Of a stretch of DNA of 12,352 nucleotides, positions 6,556 to 12,352 are shown one piece after another. The stretch's first letter is position 1; each line of letters starts with the position of its first letter. Origin of the DNA: an uncultured Selenomonas sp. (lineage in GTDB: Bacteria; Bacillota; Negativicutes; Selenomonadales; Selenomonadaceae); the NCBI GenBank assembly GCA_937915915.1, contig CALGGN010000172.1, positions 1 to 12,352 of the forward strand, given 5' to 3'. The translations under genes were made by a program, and so were the position numbers. Below the pieces are notes generated by a model. That model was not told the DNA's origin. It did not search any database and saw only the letters and a list, made by a program, of their open reading frames with translations.

Positions 6556-7836
6556 TTGAAACTGAATTTGAAACACATCCTGAGCATGTCTGCCGTTCTC
6601 TGTCTCGCTGCAGGGCTTGTGCTCAGCCCGTCCGCGGGATGCGCGGGCAAGAACGCAGAGAATTCCGTCATCACAGAGGTCAAAACCGACTGGCCCGATT
6701 ATCCCGAACGGCCGCAAGGCAAGTGGGATACGCGGAAATTGAAGGCACTGACGCTCTCCGAGACTCCCGCTGAAAGCATTCCCATCATGTCGAAGCTCCT
6801 GAACGACGATCAGGTCACCATACAAGGCGACGCGACGGCCAGCCGTCAGCAGATGGTGCAGCTCATCAAGCAGAGCAATCCGAAGCCGAAGCTCAACTGC
6901 ACCGTAGAGACGCTGGTGAACATCTACTATGAAGAGGGCGGCAGGGAACACATCCGCCCGGATATTGCCCTGTGCCAAGCCATCAAGGAGACCGGCTATT
7001 TCAACTATGGCGGCGACGTGCTGCCCGCCCAGAACAATTTCTGCGGGCTCGGAGCCACGGGCAACCATGTACGGGGCGCTGTTTTCGCCACGCCGCGCCT
7101 TGGCGCGCGCGCCCATATCCAGCACCTCCTCGCCTACGCATCCAAGGATCTTCCTTCTGCGCCGATTGAGGATCCCCGCTATCAGCACATCGTGAAGAAC
7201 CGCCCGGAAATCCATGGCAGCATCCGGCACTGGACAGGTCTCAATGGTGTCTGGGCTGTCCCCGGCACCACCTATGGGCAGGATATCCTGAAGCTCTGGC
7301 AGCAGGCCCTCGCCCCCGATGGCTCGGACAGCTCCCTGGCGTTTGCAGAAAAGCAGCTCCGCCAAAATCCCGACGATCCAGCGAATCATATCTACCGCGG
7401 AATCGTCTACTTCAAGCAAGGCACCTTCTGGCTCGCCAGACTGGACTTCGAGCGCGCCATCGAGCTGGATCCCGATTCTGCGGAAGCGCTCTTCGATCTT
7501 GCCATCACTCAGGAAAAGCTCGGCAAGAACAAGGAGGCCATGAAAACCTACGACCGGCTGCTAAAGACCGATCCCGGCTTCTACCGCGGCTATTACAACC
7601 GTGGCATGCTGCACATGCAGCTGCAGGACTATAAGTCCGCCATCAAGGATTTCGAAAAAAATCTGGAACTTGTGCCGCAGGCTGCGAATGCGTGCAATGA
7701 AATCGGCGTGGCCCACATGCGCATGAAAAAATATGATGCAGCCTGGCAGGATTTCTATCGCGCTTCCCGCATCAACGACACCAATGAGCATGTGCTCAAA
7801 AATCTGGCATCCGTCTATGGCTGCATCAAACAATAA
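6556..7836 (+). CDS. Exported glucosaminidase-domain protein with C-terminal TPR repeats
   Basis: A 426-residue protein starting at TTG 6556, chosen because AGGAGG at 6542-6547 is 8 bases upstream and the following residues form a signal peptide (positively charged start, hydrophobic core 8-24). SAGC at 26-29 may be a lipobox, making it a candidate lipoprotein, although Ser at -3 is not ideal. Residues about 98-245 resemble the mannosyl-glycoprotein endo-beta-N-acetylglucosaminidase family (peptidoglycan glucosaminidase): RPDIALCQAIKETGYFNYGG, with E145 as the likely catalytic acid, then AQNNFCGLGATG and a FATPRLGARAHIQHLLAYA segment. Residues about 265-420 form roughly four tetratricopeptide repeats, which mediate protein contacts. 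It probably cuts or binds cell-wall glycan in the periplasm. It stands alone on the + strand and converges with the response regulator gene, with only 5 bases between their stops. Confidence 0.85.
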   Translation: MKLNLKHILSMSAVLCLAAGLVLSPSAGCAGKNAENSVITEVKTDWPDYPERPQGKWDTRKLKALTLSETPAESIPIMSKLLNDDQVTIQGDATASRQQMVQLIKQSNPKPKLNCTVETLVNIYYEEGGREHIRPDIALCQAIKETGYFNYGGDVLPAQNNFCGLGATGNHVRGAVFATPRLGARAHIQHLLAYASKDLPSAPIEDPRYQHIVKNRPEIHGSIRHWTGLNGVWAVPGTTYGQDILKLWQQALAPDGSDSSLAFAEKQLRQNPDDPANHIYRGIVYFKQGTFWLARLDFERAIELDPDSAEALFDLAITQEKLGKNKEAMKTYDRLLKTDPGFYRGYYNRGMLHMQLQDYKSAIKDFEKNLELVPQAANACNEIGVAHMRMKKYDAAWQDFYRASRINDTNEHVLKNLASVYGCIKQ

Positions 7837-7841
7837 CGACT

Positions 7842-8243
7842 CTATTCCAGCAGGCCGAGACTTTTCATCGTCTCAAGCACCTGATCCGTATCGATGGGCT
7901 TCGATGCATAGGCATCGCAGCCCAGCCGGAAGGCCTCATCCACATATTCCATATCCGCAATGGCCGTCATGATGATGACGCGCAGACGCCTTTCCGGTGG
8001 AATCTTCTGCTGCGCCTCTACCTTCCGCAGCACCTTCAAGACCTTGAGCCCATCCACCTTTGGCATCATGATATCGAGACAAAGGAGATCATAGGGCTCC
8101 TTTTTTTTGATGGAATCCAGGATGGCGTCCAAGGCCTCCATGCCGTCCGATGTCGCATCACAATGTCCGTAATCCGAAAGGAACTCGGACAGGAACGTCC
8201 GGCTGATCCTGTCGTCCTCCGCAATCAAACAGCGCAAGCTCAT
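7842..8243 (-). CDS. Single-domain CheY-like response regulator
   Basis: A 133-residue protein consisting only of a receiver domain. It has the acidic pocket E9-D10-D11, the phospho-acceptor D57 in LLCLDIMMPKVDG, T93 in VIIMTA, and K115 in SKP, so all residues needed for phosphotransfer are present. There is no DNA-binding or enzymatic output domain, so it must act by protein contact or as a phosphate sink or relay. Its ATG overlaps the TGA of the upstream histidine kinase gene by 4 bases and is preceded by AGGGGAGGAAAG inside that gene, so it is very probably the kinase's partner. No terminator is visible after its stop, which lies 5 bases from the stop of the convergent glucosaminidase gene. 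Confidence 0.93.
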   Translation of the reverse strand: MSLRCLIAEDDRISRTFLSEFLSDYGHCDATSDGMEALDAILDSIKKKEPYDLLCLDIMMPKVDGLKVLKVLRKVEAQQKIPPERRLRVIIMTAIADMEYVDEAFRLGCDAYASKPIDTDQVLETMKSLGLLE

Positions 8244-9946
8244 GATCTTTCCTCCCCTCGCATTCTTCTCTGGCAGTAATCCAGCAGATTCGTGATATCC
8301 CCATCCGCCTCCGAGCGCTCCGCCTCAGGAGCCACGGCAGACTGCCCCCTCACGACTCTGGGATTGAGAAAAATAGAGCGTTTCCGTTTCACGGGCTCCA
8401 CGCCGTCTGCCGGCAAATAGGGAATCCAGAAGGTGATGGAGCTTCCGCGTCCGGGAATCGCGTGCACACGGATATCCCCCCGCATGGCGCGGACCAGATC
8501 CCGCACGATCATGAGGCCCAGCCCGATTCCTCCGTACCTCCAGGAAGATATCCCGTCTTCCTGCCGGAACGGGCGGAACAGCTCCTGTTCCGTTCCCCAC
8601 GGCATGCCGACGCCCGTATCATGGATGGAGAAGCAAAGCACTTCACCATCGTCTTGCTCTTCCTTGTACGCCTGCATCAAAATGGAACCGGAGGAAGTGA
8701 ACTTCAGCGAATTCATCAGCAGATTGCGGAATACCTGCCGGAGCCGCAGGGCGTCCCCTTTGATATAGCGGGGTACATGCTTGAAATCCGGCATCGAGAA
8801 CAGGATTCCGCGCTTTTTTGCCGCATGCCCATAGGACTGAACGACATTTTTCACGAGCAAATGCAGATCCAGCCCACGTTCCTCAAGCTGGAGCTGCCCA
8901 CTTTCCAGCTTGGAGAAATTCATGATGTCATGCACGACATGCAGCAAATCATCCGCAGAGTGCTTCGCATTCATGAGATGTTCCCTCTGCTTCGCCGTAA
9001 GCTCCGTTGCCATCACCAGCTTCAGCATGCCCATGATGCCGTTCAGCGGCGTCCGCAGCTCATGGCTCATATTCGCAAGGAACTGTCCCTTGGCGCGGCT
9101 GGCCTGCTCTGCCTCGAAACGTGCCTGCTCCATCGCGCGCTCACGCTGCTTGCGCTTTGAGATATCCACCATCGACATGATGATCTGCTTCTCGTCCCCC
9201 ATGATCGTCTGGGAAATGAACATCTTCATCCAGACGGGGACGCTCTTTTTCTTGCTTCGCAGCGCCACAGTGAATTCTCCGGTAAAGTCGTCATCCATGA
9301 TGGCAGCTTCCAGATTGTTTCTGACGGGGCAGTGGCGGCATTTGCTGCCATGCCCGCATCCCTTGAGGATACTGTTCTCGCAGTGGAACGCATCCCCGAA
9401 CTGCAGACCGACGATTTCCTTATAGCTGGACTCCATGATCTCGATTGCCGCATCATTGAGATCCATGATGGTCCCATCCGAATTCAGCACGCAAAGTCCC
9501 GTCTTTGCGGCCTCGAAGACAGAGCGCATGTAGATATGGTTGGCCTCCAGCTTCATCTCCAATTTTCTCAGGTGCGTGACATCCCTGAGAAGGACGGAGC
9601 AGCCTTGGACATCTCCGTCCTTCCCGTAAATCGGGGAACAGGTCGCAGACAGGTACATGGAGCCCTCCATGGTGCAGATTCCGATGTTCCGCGCCAACCC
9701 CAAGGAGCGCCGCTCCCGCATGGCAATCTGCAAAGGGCTGTCAAAGGCCTTGCGCGTCTTCAGGTTCACCAAGGGGCAAATCTCATCAAAATACAGATCC
9801 CCGCCGACCTTCCCTTGATAAGACAATATTCTTTTTGCCGCACGATTCAAATACAGGACCTTTTCATCATGATCCGTGAGAACGATCCCATCTCCGATAT
9901 CTCCCAAAATCGCATGGAGCGTATCTTCATCCAAATGTTCCTGCAC
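8240..9946 (-). CDS. Soluble double-PAS sensor histidine kinase with a Cys cluster
   Basis: A 568-residue kinase with no membrane segment, so a cytoplasmic sensor. Domains: PAS 1 about 6-130, PAS 2 about 138-265, a short coiled linker, the HisKA domain with phospho-acceptor H295 in ANMSHELRTPLNGI, and HATPase_c with N-box FRNLLMNSLKF near 406-416, G1 DTGVGM at 443-448, F-box FRPFRQ, and G2 GGIGLGL at 472-478. All catalytic boxes are intact. PAS 2 carries an insertion with C189, C197, C203 and C206 (C-x7-C-x5-C-x2-C), a pattern that could bind a metal or respond to redox state. A basic, low-complexity tail of about 55 residues follows the ATPase domain. Start: GTG at 9946, with GGGGGGAG about 7 bases upstream; no ATG fits better. 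The gene overlaps the response regulator downstream and lies 192 bases after the chemoreceptor gene on the same strand. Confidence 0.93.
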   Translation of the reverse strand: MQEHLDEDTLHAILGDIGDGIVLTDHDEKVLYLNRAAKRILSYQGKVGGDLYFDEICPLVNLKTRKAFDSPLQIAMRERRSLGLARNIGICTMEGSMYLSATCSPIYGKDGDVQGCSVLLRDVTHLRKLEMKLEANHIYMRSVFEAAKTGLCVLNSDGTIMDLNDAAIEIMESSYKEIVGLQFGDAFHCENSILKGCGHGSKCRHCPVRNNLEAAIMDDDFTGEFTVALRSKKKSVPVWMKMFISQTIMGDEKQIIMSMVDISKRKQRERAMEQARFEAEQASRAKGQFLANMSHELRTPLNGIMGMLKLVMATELTAKQREHLMNAKHSADDLLHVVHDIMNFSKLESGQLQLEERGLDLHLLVKNVVQSYGHAAKKRGILFSMPDFKHVPRYIKGDALRLRQVFRNLLMNSLKFTSSGSILMQAYKEEQDDGEVLCFSIHDTGVGMPWGTEQELFRPFRQEDGISSWRYGGIGLGLMIVRDLVRAMRGDIRVHAIPGRGSSITFWIPYLPADGVEPVKRKRSIFLNPRVVRGQSAVAPEAERSEADGDITNLLDYCQRRMRGEERS

Positions 9947-10090
9947 GGTAAAGCTCCCCCCTTCTGCACTCTACGAAGGTTTCTCGCAAATCACATTCTT
10001 CTACTGTATTATTCCCCATAAAAAGGATTTTTCCTACCATGCGATAAAATTTCGTTGACAAAACTTCGCCCGTGCATGAAATCTGCATAA

Positions 10091-10118
10091 TAGCAAAGGC
10101 CCGCCTGTTCAGCGGGCC
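10091..10118 (-). terminator. Hairpin terminator after the chemoreceptor gene
   Basis: On the - strand GGCCCGC (10118-10112) pairs with GCGGGCC (10104-10098) around a 7-base loop, followed by TTTGCTATT. It lies about 20 bases past the chemoreceptor stop. The T tract is weak, so some read-through into the kinase gene is possible. The rest of the 192 bases between the two genes shows no gene and no convincing promoter. Confidence 0.6.
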
Positions 10119-10138
10119 AAGGGATTGTCAAAACGTAT

Positions 10139-12121
10139 TCAGAATTTAAACTTCCCGACAGCTTCCTGCATCTCTGCCGCCAGCTGCGCCAGTGCATGGG
10201 ATGCCGCTGCGATTTCCTCGTTGGAAGCGGATTGCTCCTCCGTTGCAGAGGAAATCGTCTGCGTGTCGTCCGCCGTCTTGCGGCTGACCGTATCGATTGC
10301 ATCCACGGCCTCCACGATATGCGTCGCGCCGTCCGTAACCGTATGCACGGAGGTATTGATGCCTTCCATCTGCTGCTTGATGCCGTCCACGCGCTGCATG
10401 ATCTGCTTGAACTGCTCGCCGACCTCACGGATCGCCGCCGTCCCTTCCTGCACATCGCGGGTGCCGCTTTCCATGGACTCCACGGCCTGATTGGTATCCG
10501 TCTGGATGGATGTGATCCGCTCGCGGATCTTCTCCGCCGAGAGCTGGGACTCTGCCGCCAGTTTGCGGACTTCCTCCGCTACGACCGCAAAACCGCGCCC
10601 TTGCTCGCCCGCGCGCGCCGCCTCGATTGCCGCATTGAGGGAGAGGAGATTCGTCTGCTCCGCAATCGAGGAAATCGCCTCGACGATCTGTCCGATCTGC
10701 TGGGAATTCTCGCCAAGCTTCTTCACCACATCTGCCGAGGACATGACGCTTGCCTCGATATGTCCCATCTTCTCGACTGCGGCTTCCATGAGCGCCGCAC
10801 CCTTCGTTGCCGCATCCGCCGTCTGGTTGGACGTATCGGTGACCGTGCGGGCCTTGTCGGCCATCTGCTCGATATCCTGGAACACCGTATCCACATTTTT
10901 CTTCGCGGCATCAATATCCGTGAGCTGCTTCTCCATGTTGATGCCGACTTCGCCCACCGTCTCAGCCACATGCACGGACGCATCCGCCGACTGCTGCGCG
11001 TTCGCGGTCAATTCCTCCGAGGATGCCGCCACCTGCTCCGAGGTCGTCGCCATCTTGCGAATCAGATCCCGCAGGCTCTTGCTCATCTCATTGAAGGACT
11101 TGGACAGGGAGCCTATTTCGTCATCGCCGGTCACCGGGATATCATCCATGCGGAGATTGCCCTTGGCAAGCTCCACCGCATGACCCTCCAAAGCCGCCAC
11201 CGGCCCCGTGATGCTGGCTGCAAAGCGCATGCACATGAATACCATGAGAGCAAGTCCGACCAAGGTAAGGATTGCATAGGTGATGCGCATGGTATGGACT
11301 GCCTCGAACACGAAATCATAAGGGACGGCAATGCCCACAATCCATCCGGATGTCGGCACCGTCGTATAGGCAAAAATCATCTCGCCCCTCGAATCCGTCG
11401 CAGGCAGGACAAACATGCCCTCGCCCTTCTGGAGCATTTCGTCAAAATGGTTCGCAAAGCCATCCACCTTGCGCACATCCGACATCTTCTCCGCCGTGCC
11501 GGAAGTCGCAAGAATCGTGCCCGTCTTCTCGATCAGGATGCCTGTGCCTTCGCCGTTGTACTTCAGGCGGCCGATCTCTTCGTCCAGCTTGTCCAGTGTG
11601 AGATCCGCGATGACGCCGCCGGCAAACTGCCCGTTATTGTTGAACGAGCAAATGGCGGACACCATGTTCTGATTCGTGAACGAATCCACATACACCTCTG
11701 TATATACCGTCTTGCCGTTTGCCGCCTTCGCCTGTGCATACCAAGGACGCACGCGCGGATCGATCTGCCCGGTCTTCACGCCCGCATGATAGCCCTGGAA
11801 ATTACCACGCTCGTCGCCCATCGTAAGATCCAAAAGATCCTTGTCATTGTTCGCCAAGGAAAGCACCTCGCGCGACAGGGACGCCTCGCTGCCGTTCAGC
11901 TCTGTCAAAAGCGCCGCCGTGCTTGTCGCCACCGCCGCCTTTTCTTTCAGCCACCCGTCAAACTGGTTGCGCTGCGCGGCCACCGTGGCAGTAAGCTCAC
12001 GCTCCACGCTCGCCTCCAGGCTGTTGTAGGCGTTGTAATAGCCCACCACAGAGACGATGGCCATCAGGAGTCCCGACAGTGCTGCAAGAACAAAGAACTT
12101 CTGCCGTAATCCCATACTCAT
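10139..12121 (-). CDS. Methyl-accepting chemotaxis protein with dCache sensor domain
   Basis: Transmembrane chemoreceptor of 660 residues: TM1 about 9-29, an extracytoplasmic double-Cache domain about 33-275, TM2 about 279-300, HAMP about 300-355, and a long helical signalling domain. The signalling tip EQTNLLSLNAAIEAARAGEQ (488-507), followed by GRGFAVVAEEVRKLA, is intact and contacts CheA/CheW. The Cache part has RPWY at 125-128, Y140, Y144, D146 and D173, resembling the pattern in amino-acid-binding dCache domains, so an amino acid ligand is plausible but unproven. No CheR/CheB-binding pentapeptide is seen at the C-terminus. Start: ATG at 12121 with GAGGGAGAG at 12126-12134. The frame stays open upstream, but longer starts have poor ribosome binding sites and would run into the rRNA terminator. 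A TATAAA at 12196-12191 could be its -10 box. Confidence 0.93.
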   Translation of the reverse strand: MSMGLRQKFFVLAALSGLLMAIVSVVGYYNAYNSLEASVERELTATVAAQRNQFDGWLKEKAAVATSTAALLTELNGSEASLSREVLSLANNDKDLLDLTMGDERGNFQGYHAGVKTGQIDPRVRPWYAQAKAANGKTVYTEVYVDSFTNQNMVSAICSFNNNGQFAGGVIADLTLDKLDEEIGRLKYNGEGTGILIEKTGTILATSGTAEKMSDVRKVDGFANHFDEMLQKGEGMFVLPATDSRGEMIFAYTTVPTSGWIVGIAVPYDFVFEAVHTMRITYAILTLVGLALMVFMCMRFAASITGPVAALEGHAVELAKGNLRMDDIPVTGDDEIGSLSKSFNEMSKSLRDLIRKMATTSEQVAASSEELTANAQQSADASVHVAETVGEVGINMEKQLTDIDAAKKNVDTVFQDIEQMADKARTVTDTSNQTADAATKGAALMEAAVEKMGHIEASVMSSADVVKKLGENSQQIGQIVEAISSIAEQTNLLSLNAAIEAARAGEQGRGFAVVAEEVRKLAAESQLSAEKIRERITSIQTDTNQAVESMESGTRDVQEGTAAIREVGEQFKQIMQRVDGIKQQMEGINTSVHTVTDGATHIVEAVDAIDTVSRKTADDTQTISSATEEQSASNEEIAAASHALAQLAAEMQEAVGKFKF

Positions 12122-12188
12122 AAAACTCTCCCTCTTTCCCATTTTTTCGGCATGGATCCGCACAGACGCAAACCATGCCGTTATCGTT

Positions 12189-12196
12189 ATTTTATA
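12189..12196 (-). promoter_or_regulatory. Candidate -10 element upstream of the chemoreceptor gene
   Basis: TATAAAAT on the - strand is the best -10-like sequence in the 144 bases between the chemoreceptor start and the rRNA terminator, giving a leader of roughly 60 bases. No good -35 lies 16-18 bases upstream. Just downstream, AACGATAA resembles the -10 half of motility sigma-28 promoters, but without its -35 half. Confidence 0.25.
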
Positions 12197-12265
12197 TTCC
12201 ACATGCGCTTCGAAAATCCTGCCGGATACAAAGAAAAATAAATACATGCAAAGCTTACGGCCAAC

Positions 12266-12295
12266 GCAAAAAAGCGCCTGCAAACGCAAGCGCTT
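12266..12295 (-). terminator. Rho-independent terminator of the rRNA operon
   Basis: On the - strand AAGCGC-T-TGC (12295-12286) pairs with GCA-G-GCGCTT (12281-12272), with one U-G wobble and a GTTT loop, followed by a T run and GCG. It starts a few bases after the 5S rRNA end, the normal place for the end of an rrn operon. Confidence 0.85.
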
Positions 12296-12298
12296 CGA

Positions 12299-12352
12299 AC
12301 CGGCAACTACCTATCCTCCCGGCCCGTCTCCAGGCAAGTACTTTCGGCCTCT
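12299..12352 (-). rRNA. rrf: 5S ribosomal RNA, 3' part (continues beyond the window)
   Basis: The - strand reads GAAAGTACTTGCCTGGAGAC, then GGGCCGGGAGGATAGGTAGT and TGCCGG, which matches the 3' half of bacterial 5S rRNA (the helix IV/V region, then the AGGTAG-TTGCC end that pairs with the 5' terminus). Only about 54 bases lie in the window, so roughly the last half is seen and the 5' half is to the right. The exact 3' end is uncertain by a few bases. A terminator hairpin follows at once. The 16S and 23S genes are presumably further right. Confidence 0.85.

Noticed and set aside
10055..10060. A perfect TTGACA on the + strand
   Set aside because: No -10 box follows at 16-18 bases and no + strand gene lies downstream. 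On the other strand the matching TTGTCA also lacks a -10 for the kinase gene.
10196..12109. A very long open frame on the + strand, antisense to the chemoreceptor gene
   Set aside because: It mirrors the codon pattern of the GC-rich chemoreceptor gene, its predicted protein is unusually rich in Arg, His and Leu, and it has no ribosome binding site or family features.
12122..12289. A longer chemoreceptor N-terminus starting as far up as 12289
   Set aside because: It would begin inside the rRNA terminator and lacks a ribosome binding site; the start at 12121 has one and puts TM1 at the expected place.

Overview
The window reads as chromosomal DNA of a GC-rich, diderm Firmicute of the Negativicutes, most likely Selenomonas, Mitsuokella, Centipeda or a relative. 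This is inferred from the overall style of the proteins and from the 5S rRNA 3' end at the right edge; no database search was possible. Coding density is high and the genes use strong AGGAGG-like ribosome binding sites, with occasional GTG and TTG starts.

Layout, left to right. (1) Bases 1-3415, + strand: a tightly packed branched-chain amino acid ABC transporter operon, livH-livM-livG-livF, closed by a 17-bp-stem terminator. The substrate-binding protein gene (livJ/livK type) is not in the window and probably lies upstream. (2) Bases 3416-3847: a non-coding convergent gap holding a 167-bp imperfect palindrome with 19-bp terminal inverted repeats (a MITE-like element), a possible gene remnant, and the terminator of the operon to its right. 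(3) Bases 3848-6378, - strand: an apparent operon, transcribed right to left, of an RpiB/LacA/LacB-family protein lacking the usual catalytic cysteine, a FIST-domain ligand-sensor protein, and a GGDEF diguanylate cyclase translationally coupled to the FIST gene by an ATGA overlap. (4) Bases 6494-7836, + strand: a divergent promoter and a secreted, probably lipid-anchored protein that joins a glucosaminidase domain to tetratricopeptide repeats. (5) Bases 7842-9946, - strand: a soluble double-PAS histidine kinase, with a four-cysteine cluster in its second PAS domain, overlapping by 4 bp a single-domain CheY-like response regulator. (6) Bases 10139-12121, - strand: a transmembrane dCache methyl-accepting chemotaxis protein with its own hairpin terminator. 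(7) Bases 12266-12352, - strand: the terminator and 3' end of a 5S rRNA gene, so an rRNA operon ends here.

How the parts may work together (inference): the region between the liv operon and the rRNA operon is rich in signal transduction (a c-di-GMP synthase, a FIST sensor, a kinase/regulator pair and a chemoreceptor). The FIST family has been proposed to bind small ligands such as amino acids, and the chemoreceptor's Cache domain carries residues typical of amino-acid-binding Cache domains. These sit beside an amino acid transporter, which makes a nutrient-sensing neighbourhood plausible but not proven. The least conventional piece is the rpiB-like/FIST/GGDEF operon, in which a possible sugar-phosphate isomerase, a soluble ligand sensor and a c-di-GMP synthase with no recognisable sensor domain of its own appear to be made together.
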